Shown: positions 46,341 through 53,937 of the stretch, in pieces
Position numbering within the stretch: position 1 is the stretch's first letter
How the letters are laid out: each line of letters starts with the position of its first letter
From: Streptococcus halichoeri
Lineage (GTDB): Bacteria > Bacillota > Bacilli > Lactobacillales > Streptococcaceae
Direction: 5' to 3'
DNA length: 60,024 nt
Assembly: GCF_009870755.1 (NCBI RefSeq)
Contig: NZ_WLZU01000008.1
Coordinates: forward strand, 1-60,024
Program-made: the position numbers and the translations under genes
Notes under the pieces: generated by a model
Database searches by the model: none
Seen by the model: the letters and a program-made list of their open reading frames with translations, nothing else
What the model was told of the DNA's origin: nothing

Positions 46341-47330
46341 ATGAAATATATTGTTAACAATAGTCACAATCCTGCCTATAATGTAGCCCTAGAAGCCTAC
46401 GCTTTTCGGGAATTAGTTGACGAAGACGAACTCTTCATTCTCTGGATTAATGAACCGGCTATTATCATTGGTAAGCACCAAAACACCATTCAAGAAATTA
46501 ACAAAGAATATATCGAAGAACACGGCATCCATGTGGTGCGTCGCCTCTCTGGTGGAGGAGCTGTTTACCATGACCTGAATAACCTCAACTACACGATTAT
46601 TTCGAATAAGTCTGAAGAGGGAGCTTTTGATTTTAAGACCTTCTCCCAACCCGTGATTGCGACCCTGGCTGATTTGGGTGTTAAAGCCGAGTTTACCGGC
46701 CGTAACGACCTAGAGATCAATGGCAAGAAATTCTGTGGAAATGCGCAAGCCTATTATAAAGGCCGGATGATGCACCATGGCTGCCTTCTCTTTGATGTCG
46801 ACATGACCGTGCTGGGCGATGCCTTAAAAGTCAGCAAAGATAAAATCGAATCCAAAGGGATCAAGTCCGTGCGCTCCCGGGTGACCAACATCCTAGACGA
46901 ACTCCCTGAGAAAATCACGGTTGAGGAATTCTCCGATCGGCTCCTTGCCAAGATGAAGGAAACCTATCCTGATATGGAAGAGTATGTCCTTTCTGATGCT
47001 GAACTAGCCAAGGTTCAAGCTTCTGCCGAGCAGCAATTTGGTAACTGGGACTGGACCTATGGTCAGGCACCCGAGTATACCATTGAGCGCAATGTCCGCT
47101 ACGCTGCTGGTAAGATCACGACTTTTGCCAATGTCCAACAATCCCTCATCAAAAACATCAAGATTTACGGTGACTTTTTTGGGATCAAGGATGTCAAGGA
47201 CATCGAAGAGCTCTTGGTGGGCTGCAAGTACAACTACCAGGATGTCTTAGAACGCCTCAAAACCATTGACACGACCAAATACTTCTCCCGGATGACCGTT
47301 GAAGAAGTGGCCAAGGCCATCGTTGCCTAA
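46341..47330 (+). CDS. lplA: Lipoate-protein ligase A
   Basis: A 329-residue ligase that attaches free lipoate to lipoyl domains using ATP. The lipoate-binding loop is RRLSGGGAVYHDLNNLNYTI, followed by GRNDLEINGKKFCGNAQAYY and the catalytic-Lys region. The C-terminal accessory domain (EQQFGNWDWTYGQAPEYTIE) shows that it is the full-length LplA type. It directly follows the aco operon, whose AcoC and AcoL carry lipoyl domains, so those are the likely targets. AGAGGAGAG is the ribosome binding site. Confidence 0.93.
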   Translation: MKYIVNNSHNPAYNVALEAYAFRELVDEDELFILWINEPAIIIGKHQNTIQEINKEYIEEHGIHVVRRLSGGGAVYHDLNNLNYTIISNKSEEGAFDFKTFSQPVIATLADLGVKAEFTGRNDLEINGKKFCGNAQAYYKGRMMHHGCLLFDVDMTVLGDALKVSKDKIESKGIKSVRSRVTNILDELPEKITVEEFSDRLLAKMKETYPDMEEYVLSDAELAKVQASAEQQFGNWDWTYGQAPEYTIERNVRYAAGKITTFANVQQSLIKNIKIYGDFFGIKDVKDIEELLVGCKYNYQDVLERLKTIDTTKYFSRMTVEEVAKAIVA

Positions 47331-47346
47331 TCCTAAGCAGAGAACA

Positions 47347-47412
47347 GGCAGTTGCTATAGGAGTGGTCTGGTCCTTAGCCTCTGGACCTGCTCCTTTGAG
47401 CAAGCTGCTGCC
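47347..47412. repeat. 66-bp long hairpin after lplA
   Basis: Four consecutive blocks pair in register: GGCAG/CTGCC (47347-47351 with 47408-47412), TTGCT/AGCAA (47352-47356 with 47399-47403), AGGAG/CTCCT (47359-47363 with 47391-47395) and GGTCC/GGACC (47370-47374 with 47384-47388). This gives 20 base pairs with small internal loops. No T run follows directly. It starts 17 bases after the lplA stop codon. Confidence 0.65.
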
Positions 47413-47490
47413 TCTTGTAGTTGGCTTACTTGGACCTAGCCTTTCTTTTTTCTCTGTTACAGTCATCAAGCACACTCTAGAAGCACAAAT

Positions 47491-47587
47491 AAAAAACTCC
47501 CGTTATCAACAAGTCTCCCTCCTTCATCCTTAGCCAGTAGGTCTAAGGATGAAAGAGCAGGGCAACTCTGGTTTCAGGGAGTTTTTT
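47491..47587. repeat. 97-bp nested palindrome between lplA and the AraC gene
   Basis: The outer arms AAAAAACTCCC (47491-47501) and GGGAGTTTTTT (47577-47587) are exact over 11 bases. An inner hairpin TTCATCCTTAG (47523-47533) with CTAAGGATGAA (47543-47553) is also exact over 11. A short AGAG/CTCT pair follows. The whole folds like a three-way junction. With A6 and T6 at the ends it can stop convergent transcripts from both sides, much like the element at 30109-30190. Confidence 0.75.
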
Positions 47588-47625
47588 GGTTGTGCTGCTG
47601 TGCTGCTGTGCTCAGCAGCAAAAGC

Positions 47626-48792
47626 TTAAGTGATGTCTTTGATCGGGCTTTGTTGGAATTGCTTTGGCGATAGGCCAACGACCTCCTTAAAGGTCCGGGA
47701 AAAATGCGCAGCATCCGCATAGCCCAGGTTATTGCTCACCTCCGTCACGGTAGCGCCGTTTTTTAGCATAATCTTGGCTTCCTCGATTTTCTTTTGCCGG
47801 ATATACTGCTGGATCGAACAGGACATTTCCTTGCGAAAGAGCTTGCGGATACTTGGTTCACTAAAGTTAAACTGCTTGGCAATAGTCTCAATCAGGAGCT
47901 TTTGTGAGAGATTTTTATGAATATAGGCTAAAATCCGCGCCATCGTGTAGGAGTGTGTATTCATCCGTCCGATTTTCTGAGTAAATAAGAGAATGGCGGA
48001 TTCTCTTAGTGCGAGTACGTCTTGGACGGTCGCACACTGCTCACATTTCTTAATATAATAATCACGGATATGGTGGGCATAGTGGCTAGCTACTCCCATG
48101 CTAATCGCCAACTGGGAGAGCTTTTCAAAGATCAAAATCGAGTAGTTCTTCTCTGCTCGCGCGTTTTTTACCTGTTGTGGCCAAGGCAGGGTTTGGCGCA
48201 AAAAGGCCTGCACTTCCTTAGGGTCGCCTTTTTTAACACACTCAAGGAGCTGACACTCATAGTCAAACTGCTCTTCCTCCTCATGATAGGGGCTAAAGAG
48301 CCTCTCACTGAGTTCTTTTCGCATCTCGCTGACCATATCAGTCTCAAGCACGGCCTGCTTGCCGGCTAAACCGTACGCGTGACCGGTAAAGAAATAGTGG
48401 ATGAGATGGAGCAGGTGGGAAAGATCCTGGACATAGGTCAGACATAGGCTGTCTGGTAGTATCAGGCGCTCTTGCGTCAGGTAGTAGACCCTTGCCAAAG
48501 GCCTGAGGTCGTCTAGGGGACAGGGTGTGGTAAAAGGCCCGAAGATAAAAAAATAGCTTTGCAAGGGGTAGACAGCAAGGATGCAGTCACCACCTAGGAC
48601 GAGTAGTTTAAATTGGGGGGGTGAAATATACCTCTGACAGCTACTTTGATCCAATTCTTGTTTCAACTGACTACTTAGGCAATAGCTGATATTAAAAGGA
48701 TAAGCCTTTAAGGGTTTAAAGGACTCATCCAAAACTAGAATCGGTACTTGTAAGCAAGTCTGTAGAGATTCGAGTAAGGGGTGTCTATACAT
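47626..48792 (-). CDS. AraC-family regulator beside a surface-protein gene (TIGR04094-like)
   Basis: A 388-residue regulator. The C-terminal 100 residues are two AraC helix-turn-helix units (LLIETIAKQFNFSEPSIRKL and ATVTEVSNNLGYADAAHFSR, then TFKEVVGLSPKQF). The long N-terminal part (about residues 1-280) has no sugar-binding domain I recognise. Length and setting resemble the streptococcal AraC regulators found next to genes for YSIRK-signal surface antigens. It is divergent from the collagen-like gene, with 496 bases between the two starts, so that gene is its most likely target. The ribosome binding region is AAAGAG. The function is inferred from setting. Confidence 0.8.
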   Translation of the reverse strand: MYRHPLLESLQTCLQVPILVLDESFKPLKAYPFNISYCLSSQLKQELDQSSCQRYISPPQFKLLVLGGDCILAVYPLQSYFFIFGPFTTPCPLDDLRPLARVYYLTQERLILPDSLCLTYVQDLSHLLHLIHYFFTGHAYGLAGKQAVLETDMVSEMRKELSERLFSPYHEEEEQFDYECQLLECVKKGDPKEVQAFLRQTLPWPQQVKNARAEKNYSILIFEKLSQLAISMGVASHYAHHIRDYYIKKCEQCATVQDVLALRESAILLFTQKIGRMNTHSYTMARILAYIHKNLSQKLLIETIAKQFNFSEPSIRKLFRKEMSCSIQQYIRQKKIEEAKIMLKNGATVTEVSNNLGYADAAHFSRTFKEVVGLSPKQFQQSPIKDIT

Positions 48793-48855
48793 GACGCTCT
48801 TTGGTTATCCTTTATGTTTGATGTCACTAAACGATCAGCCAACCATTAGGCGCTC

Positions 48856-48889
48856 TTTTGCTGGGTGTTTTGCGTCACGCAACCCAGCA
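48856..48889. repeat. Hairpin/palindrome in the AraC leader region
   Basis: TGCTGGGT and ACCCAGCA (ending at 48889) pair exactly. Inside, after a four-base bulge, TTGCGT and ACGCAA pair around one base. It lies about 65-100 bases upstream of the AraC start. It may be an operator for autoregulation or an mRNA hairpin. Confidence 0.55.
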
Positions 48890-48895
48890 AGCAGC

Positions 48896-48972
48896 AAAAA
48901 AGCCCGCACGGCTAGCCTAGCTGGCCTCATCAGACGGTGCCTGAGTTACGCCCTAGTCGCTGGTCGGCTTTT
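48896..48972 (-). terminator. Possible attenuator-like terminator in the AraC leader
   Basis: On the - strand AAAAGCC (48972-48966) can pair with GGCTTTT (48904-48898), followed by more T's (to 48896). Lying upstream of the AraC start, it could stop transcription early if the promoter is beyond 48975. The loop is long (about 60 bases), so this is weak. Confidence 0.3.
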
Positions 48973-49242
48973 CTAGTTACCCAGTATAGCAAAGGCCCAA
49001 GGCAAACCCTAATCACTAATTTTAAATCCTGCTCCAAAAAATGACTATGGTAAAAAGGTATCTCTAAAAGCTGTATTTTTTACCGATTTATTCAAAAAAA
49101 TAGCGGATTCCTCATGTCTAACGCTGATCATCATGGCATTATAAGTGATGGTTATTGGCTGGGAAAAAGGCGGCCTGACACTCAGGTCCCTTCTGTTCTT
49201 GCAAAAGACCGCTTTGGCCATAACTAATACAGCAAATAGACA
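48973..49242. other. Divergent control region between the AraC and collagen-like genes
   Basis: No gene is supported. A frame running through it in phase with the collagen-like gene has no ribosome binding site. Promoters for both directions must lie here, but none is a strong match; TTGCAA at 49199-49204 with a poor -10 near 49222 is one candidate. The part 49060-49110 is AT-rich. Confidence 0.4.
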
Positions 49243-49265
49243 CCCCCTCATCCTAGCGGAGGGGG
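49243..49265 (+). promoter_or_regulatory. GC-rich leader hairpin just before the collagen-like gene
   Basis: CCCCCTC (49243-49249) and GAGGGGG (49259-49265) pair exactly over seven bases around a nine-base loop. The hairpin ends about ten bases before the Shine-Dalgarno AAAAAGGAGA (49275-49284). It may stabilise the mRNA or tune translation. Confidence 0.6.
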
Positions 49266-49288
49266 AAGTCTTGAAAAAAGGAGATAAC

Positions 49289-50692
49289 ATGGCGAACACG
49301 AATGAAAACGTTGTCAAAAAACAACGTTCACGCTTTCGCAGAAATAGTTTTACAGCAGCATCAGTCATCCTAGGTGCCGCCTTTGCCCTTAGCCTACAAG
49401 GAACCACAGCGGAAGCGTATTCTGGATATCCAACTATGACTTGGCCTTATCCGGGAGGACCTGCATATCCACCAATGGTTTCAGTTCCAGGTCCCCCAGG
49501 TCCAGAGGGTCCTGTAGGTCCTGTAGGTCCGCGGGGTAATCCAGGACCCCAAGGTTCACGAGGCCCAGAAGGGGAACGCGGCCCACAAGGCCCACAGGGT
49601 GCACGAGGTCAAGTAGGATTGCCGGGACTGCCAGGTAAAGATGGCCGTGATGGCCGTGATGGTCAACCGGGCCGTGATGGTCGTGATGGTCAACGAGGAT
49701 TTACTGGTTTGAATGGTCGTGATGGTCGTGCCGGAACTCCAGGTCGTGATGGCCGTGATGGCCGTCAAGGTGACCCAGGTAAAAATGGTCAAAATGGTCA
49801 AACCGGTGCTAAAGGAGCTGACGGTCTCAATGGTTTAGATGGAAAACCGGGTGATCCAGGCCAAAATGGTAAAAACGGTCAAACTGGCGCCAAGGGTCAA
49901 GATGGCCGTGACGGCGTTAACGGTCGTGATGGGAAAGATGGTGCCAAAGGTCAAGATGGTCAACGTGGTCAAAACGGTCGCAATGGCGCTAAAGGTCAAG
50001 ACGGTCGTGACGGTGCTAAAGGCCGTGATGGTAAGAACGGTTCCAAGGGTCAAGATGGCCAAAATGGTACTGACGGTGCGGATGGCCGCGCTGGTACCGA
50101 TGGGCGTAATGGCCGTGATGGTCGCGATGGGCGTAATGGTCTAGACGGTGTGGATGGTCGTGACGGCCTCTCACCAGTGATTAAAGCTACCAGCCATTCA
50201 GATGGTACCCACACTGTCTTCTTCCTCAACCCAGACGGTACCAAGTTTGAAATCCTCTTGCGTGATGGTAAGAACGGTCAAGACGGCCGTGATGGTAAAG
50301 ATGGTAAAGATGGTAAAGATGGTAAAGACGGTATGGATGGCCGCAATGGTCGTGACGGTAAAGACGGCCATGATGGTCGCAACGGTCGCGATGGCCACAA
50401 TGGTCGTGATGGTCATAATGGCCGCGACGGTCGCCCAGGTCAAAACGGCCAAAATGGCAGCCACTACCCTGGTAACGGCGCTGCTGGTTACGGTTCTGGT
50501 GCAAAAATCACACCACCACTACCAATGTTGATGCCATCTGGCTCAGGTTCAGGTTCAGCTCCAGCCGCAGCAGGCAATGGCAACACCCTTCCTGCAACCG
50601 GTGAGCGCATGGGTGCCTTCTTCACCGCAGCAGCTCTAGCTGTGATTGCAAGTGCAGGTGTCCTAACCTTGTCTGCCAAACGCAAAGACTAA
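49289..50692 (+). CDS. Collagen-like LPXTG-anchored surface protein (Scl type)
   Basis: A 467-residue wall-anchored protein. The signal region, residues 1-43 ([19 protein letters not shown]), is a degenerate YSIRK/GS-type signal, and a very short N-terminal stretch ([14 protein letters not shown]) follows. Residues 68-293 are uninterrupted Gly-X-Y triplets, rich in GRDG, GKDG and GQNG. Residues 294-326 are a non-collagen module ([20 protein letters not shown]). Collagen segment two covers 327-390. A Gly/Ser/Pro-rich linker, LPATG (434-438), a membrane segment and the basic tail KRKD close it. The start at 49289 is set by AAAAAGGAGA; the frame extends further upstream without a start signal. 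Scl proteins form triple helices and bind host matrix or plasma proteins; the ligand here is unknown. The large N-terminal globular domain of Scl1/Scl2 is missing. Confidence 0.9.
   Translation: MANTNENVVKKQRSRFRRNSFTAASVILGAAFALSLQGTTAEAYSGYPTMTWPYPGGPAYPPMVSVPGPPGPEGPVGPVGPRGNPGPQGSRGPEGERGPQGPQGARGQVGLPGLPGKDGRDGRDGQPGRDGRDGQRGFTGLNGRDGRAGTPGRDGRDGRQGDPGKNGQNGQTGAKGADGLNGLDGKPGDPGQNGKNGQTGAKGQDGRDGVNGRDGKDGAKGQDGQRGQNGRNGAKGQDGRDGAKGRDGKNGSKGQDGQNGTDGADGRAGTDGRNGRDGRDGRNGLDGVDGRDGLSPVIKATSHSDGTHTVFFLNPDGTKFEILLRDGKNGQDGRDGKDGKDGKDGKDGMDGRNGRDGKDGHDGRNGRDGHNGRDGHNGRDGRPGQNGQNGSHYPGNGAAGYGSGAKITPPLPMLMPSGSGSGSAPAAAGNGNTLPATGERMGAFFTAAALAVIASAGVLTLSAKRKD
50291..50326 (+). repeat. Four perfect 9-bp tandem repeats in the collagen-like gene
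   Basis: GATGGTAAA occurs four times in perfect tandem (GKD-coding), followed by a variant unit. Gain or loss of units stays in frame and would change the length of the triple helix by one triplet each time. Confidence 0.85.
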
Positions 50693-50775
50693 AAAACGAC
50701 TTTTTTAAGAGAATACTTCTTTAAACGTAAAGACTAAAACACATTTTAACCCTACATTTCTTTAACTTTAAACAT

Positions 50776-50813
50776 AAAAAAGTCTCTGAGGCATCTACCT
50801 CAGAGGCTTTTTT
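50776..50813 (+). terminator. Terminator after the collagen-like gene
   Basis: CTCTGAGG (50784-50791) and CCTCAGAG (50798-50805), flanked by AAAAAAG and CTTTTTT, give a strong stem with a T run. Being symmetric, it can also serve gatD, which ends at 50851 on the - strand. Confidence 0.85.
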
Positions 50814-50850
50814 AAGGATTTTGCGAACACCTCCTCGTAAGCACAGGTTC

Positions 50851-51639
50851 TTACTCTGTAAAGGCGGCCTTGCTTTTGACGTCAGCGTACTCCTCAGAGA
50901 CTTCTTGGCCTAGAATCTCGTGGTAGCTTTTAAGGGCGATGTCTGGGCCGTATTTCTGGCGGAGAGCAGTTGTGACGAGCCGGTAGGCGAGATGCGCATT
51001 GCGAGATAAGATTGGCCCGTGGAAATAAGAGCCATAGACATTTTTGTAGTGGACGCCTTCGGTTTGGTCTTTGTCATTGTTACCATTGCCGTAGATCAAG
51101 CGGCCCAGCGGCTTTTCGTCCTCAGCGAGAAAGGTCCGCCCCTGATGATTTTCAAAACCATAGTAGGTTTCGTTAAATTCGTCATTGTGAATTTTAATAT
51201 CGCCAATAAAACGGTTGTTTTTTTGGTTGAGGGTATAGTGGCCCATCACCCCAATCCCATCAATCTTGACGCCATTAGCCTGGATGTAGTAGCGGCCCAA
51301 AAGCTGAAAGCCACCACAGATAGCGAGGATAACCTTGTCTTGCTCAATAAAATCAGCAATGGCTGCTTTTTTGCTGGGTAAATCCCGCGCCACGATACTT
51401 TGCTCGTAATCCTGGCCGCCACCAAAAAAAATCATCTCATAGGCATCAGGGTCAAAGTCATCCTCCAAGGACACAATGGCCACACTGACCCCAGCTCCCA
51501 GTTTTTCAGCTACGTATTTGAGCATAAGGACATTGCCATTATCGCCATAGGTATTGAGTAGATTGCCATAGAGATGCGCGATCCTAAGGCTATAGGGGTA
51601 ATCATGCGCATCCTTGGTTTCTAAGGATATATAGGTCAT
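50851..51639 (-). CDS. gatD: Lipid II isoglutaminyl synthase, glutamine amidotransferase subunit GatD
   Basis: A 262-residue class I glutamine amidotransferase of the CobB/CobQ-like type. With MurT it amidates the D-Glu of the lipid II stem peptide, giving isoglutamine needed for efficient cross-linking. The catalytic Cys (residue 108) is in [16 protein letters not shown], and a likely catalytic His is in [23 protein letters not shown] precedes it. The start at 51639 is chosen because AAGGAG lies ten bases upstream, within the end of murT; only one base separates the murT stop from this ATG. Confidence 0.94.
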   Translation of the reverse strand: MTYISLETKDAHDYPYSLRIAHLYGNLLNTYGDNGNVLMLKYVAEKLGAGVSVAIVSLEDDFDPDAYEMIFFGGGQDYEQSIVARDLPSKKAAIADFIEQDKVILAICGGFQLLGRYYIQANGVKIDGIGVMGHYTLNQKNNRFIGDIKIHNDEFNETYYGFENHQGRTFLAEDEKPLGRLIYGNGNNDKDQTEGVHYKNVYGSYFHGPILSRNAHLAYRLVTTALRQKYGPDIALKSYHEILGQEVSEEYADVKSKAAFTE

Positions 51640-51640
51640 C

Positions 51641-52984
51641 TTAGTGTCGCTCCTTTTCAACGAGTTGGCGATTGGCTAGTAGGTCACGAAATGCTAGCAT
51701 GGCTGTATAGGTAGCTAGGATATAGGCGTGTGCACTGTCTTGGGCCTCAATCGCTCTTAGGACTTCCTCAAGGCTGGTTTGCTCTGCGATTTTTTGGCTA
51801 TCGTAGCCTGCAACTCGCAGGCGCCGAGCCATCTCAGAATGCCGGACGCCGCCAGCATTGATGGCCGTAATCGGCATCTCGGTGATGCGCTCAAAGTCAG
51901 CATCCCATATCCAGGAGGTATCAATCCCATCAGCGTAGTTGGCGTTGAGGAGGACTGAGAGGCTAAAGGGATAGTCCGCAAGCGCCATCATCTCAAGTGC
52001 CTGGCTGGCACCAACAGGGTTTTTGATGAGCACTAAAGTACAGCTCTTGTCACCAATCTTGAAGGTTTCTTGCCGGCCAAAGACAGCCCGGCTTTTCTCA
52101 AAGCCAGCACTAATCACCGCAGGAGCTAGTCCCAGGTGCTCAGCTACGGCCACAGCGGCTAGGGCATTATAGATGTTATACAGGCCACCGACATTGATCT
52201 TATAGGCCTGACCATCAATAGTGAACTCGGCTGCTAGGTTGGTGATCTTAGTGAGCTGGGTGAGGCGGTAATCGAGGTGTGGCCGCTCAAAACCACAGTT
52301 AAGACAGAGATAATCGCCGAGATTGGCATAGGTGTTGAGCCGGTAGTGCAAGATATGCTCACACCTTGGGCAGACAATGCCTTCGGTATTGTAGTGCGCT
52401 AAGCGCGGCTCATGCTTTTCAGTGTCAAAGCCATAGAACTTGATGGGATTGACTTGGTCTTTTGCGGCAAAGATCGGACTATCCCCGTTAGCAAGGATGG
52501 TTGCTTTTGGCGCATTCGTTGCACCATCACTAATCATCTGATAGGTGGTGTAGATCTCACCATAGCGGTCCATTTGGTCGCGAAAGATATTGGTAAAGAC
52601 AATCAAGCTTGGCGTGATAAAGCGTGTGATGCGTGGCAAGCTCGCTTCATCAATTTCCAAAACAGCAAACTTTTTGCCACTCCGGTTGCTTTTAGCAGAT
52701 AAAAAAGTGGAAACAATCCCTGTAATCATATTGGCGCCGCTAGGATTAGTGACAACCTGGCCGTAGGCTTCTTGCAAGATCCCAACGGTCAAAGCAGTGG
52801 TTAGGGTTTTGCCGTTGGTCCCTGTCACCACGACAATCTCATAGTCTTTAGCAATGGTATCTAAAATAGCAGGGTCAAAGCTTAAGGCTAGCTTGCCCGG
52901 GTAGGTGGACCCACGGCCCATTTTGTTTAGGAGGAATTGGGCTGCGCGTCCAGCCGCAATGCTCATCATCGTCTTTACTTTCAT
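51641..52984 (-). CDS. murT: Lipid II isoglutaminyl synthase, Mur ligase-like subunit MurT
   Basis: A 447-residue Mur-ligase relative that activates the stem-peptide glutamate with ATP. The ATP-binding P-loop [12 protein letters not shown] lies at residues 52-63. The family's zinc ribbon is seen as Cys205, Cys208, Cys227 and Cys230 (CPRCEH and [10 protein letters not shown]). The C-terminal MurT domain ([27 protein letters not shown]) follows. Its ATG at 52984 lies exactly six bases after an extended -10 box and lacks a Shine-Dalgarno sequence, so its mRNA may be leaderless. It is divergent from cdaA. Confidence 0.94.
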   Translation of the reverse strand: MKVKTMMSIAAGRAAQFLLNKMGRGSTYPGKLALSFDPAILDTIAKDYEIVVVTGTNGKTLTTALTVGILQEAYGQVVTNPSGANMITGIVSTFLSAKSNRSGKKFAVLEIDEASLPRITRFITPSLIVFTNIFRDQMDRYGEIYTTYQMISDGATNAPKATILANGDSPIFAAKDQVNPIKFYGFDTEKHEPRLAHYNTEGIVCPRCEHILHYRLNTYANLGDYLCLNCGFERPHLDYRLTQLTKITNLAAEFTIDGQAYKINVGGLYNIYNALAAVAVAEHLGLAPAVISAGFEKSRAVFGRQETFKIGDKSCTLVLIKNPVGASQALEMMALADYPFSLSVLLNANYADGIDTSWIWDADFERITEMPITAINAGGVRHSEMARRLRVAGYDSQKIAEQTSLEEVLRAIEAQDSAHAYILATYTAMLAFRDLLANRQLVEKERH

Positions 52985-52999
52985 GGTTCTATTTTATCA
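52984..52999 (-). promoter_or_regulatory. Extended -10 promoter for a likely leaderless murT-gatD mRNA
   Basis: On the - strand TGATAAAAT (TGn plus TAAAAT at 52996-52991), six bases, then the ATG at 52984. No Shine-Dalgarno sequence is present. A weak -35 (TTCAAA) lies 16 bases upstream. The spacing is identical to that before the ABC-F gene and hemW. Confidence 0.6.
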
Positions 53000-53040
53000 C
53001 AAGTTTGTGGCATTTGAATACAGAAAAACTTGGCCAAAAA

Positions 53041-53049
53041 TGATATACT
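53041..53049 (+). promoter_or_regulatory. cdaA -10 region
   Basis: TGATATACT (TGn plus TATACT at 53044-53049) is an extended -10 box 37 bases before the cdaA ATG. It lies back to back with the murT promoter, about 45 bases apart. Confidence 0.5.
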
Positions 53050-53085
53050 ATGAATGATCTGTATTTTGAATAGAAAGAGAGTCCT

Positions 53086-53937
53086 ATGGGAAGTTTATTT
53101 AATGTTGATACAAAGTTTTTCCTAAATCTAGTCAGTGATCCGTGGATGTTAATGATTCACCTCTTAGACATCTTGATAGTTGCCTATGTCATTTACCGCT
53201 TTGTCAGGGCCTTGGCCGGTACGAAAATCATGTCACTGGTGCAAGGGGTTATTCTCTTTATTCTCTTGCGCTTTTTAGCTGAATGGATTGGTTTGATGAC
53301 CATATCCTTTTTGATGAACCAGGTGATTACCTATGGGGTCATTGCAGGGGTGGTGATTTTTGCGCCAGAAATTCGCACTGGTCTGGAAAAGTTTGGCCGG
53401 ACCACGCAAGTCTTTATGCAAAAAGAACGCATGAGTGATGAAGAGCGGTTGATTGATGCTATCCTCAAATCAGTTGCCTACATGAGCCCACGCAAGATTG
53501 GAGCTTTGATCGCCATTGAACAAACTCAAACCTTGCAAGAATACATTGCAACTGGGATCCCCTTAAATGCGGAAATTTCCAGTCAACTCTTGATTAATAT
53601 TTTTATTCCTAATACACCACTTCATGATGGCGCTGTGATTATTTCTGATAACAAAGTTGCCACAGCGTCGTCTTATTTGCCGCTTTCTGAATCAATGTCC
53701 ATTTCAAAAGAATTCGGCACACGGCACAGAGCGGCCATTGGCTTGTCTGAAAACTCTGATGCCTTAACCATTGTGGTTTCTGAGGAAACAGGTGGTATTT
53801 CCATTACACATAAGGGACAATTTACCCATGATATTTCCCGTGAAGACTTTGAAACGGTTCTTCGCTCCTATCTCATTGAAGATAAGGCTGTGCGGGTCTC
53901 ATGGTATAAAAAAGTCTTTGGAGGTAAAAACAAGTGA
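53086..53937 (+). CDS. cdaA: Diadenylate cyclase CdaA (c-di-AMP synthase)
   Basis: A 283-residue membrane enzyme making cyclic di-AMP from two ATP. Three N-terminal membrane segments (about residues 22-40, 47-66 and 73-94) are followed by the DAC domain. There the DGA motif (181-183) lies in TPLHDGAVIISDNKVA, and the RHR motif (213-215) in FGTRHRAAIGLSE. c-di-AMP controls potassium and osmolyte balance and wall stability. The stop overlaps the cdaR start (GTGA). The cdaA-cdaR-glmM order is the conserved firmicute arrangement. Confidence 0.96.
   Translation: MGSLFNVDTKFFLNLVSDPWMLMIHLLDILIVAYVIYRFVRALAGTKIMSLVQGVILFILLRFLAEWIGLMTISFLMNQVITYGVIAGVVIFAPEIRTGLEKFGRTTQVFMQKERMSDEERLIDAILKSVAYMSPRKIGALIAIEQTQTLQEYIATGIPLNAEISSQLLINIFIPNTPLHDGAVIISDNKVATASSYLPLSESMSISKEFGTRHRAAIGLSENSDALTIVVSEETGGISITHKGQFTHDISREDFETVLRSYLIEDKAVRVSWYKKVFGGKNK

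Noticed and set aside
49145..49288. A start for the collagen-like protein 48 codons further upstream ([10 protein letters not shown]...)
   Set aside because: No ribosome binding site precedes it, it would run through the leader hairpin, and the signal region begins properly at 49289 after AAAAAGGAGA.
49600..50464. Periodic repeats that could look like a CRISPR or satellite array, and long - strand frames across them
   Set aside because: The period is a multiple of nine bases with Gly-X-Y coding on the + strand. The antisense frames are low-complexity mirrors of collagen codons.
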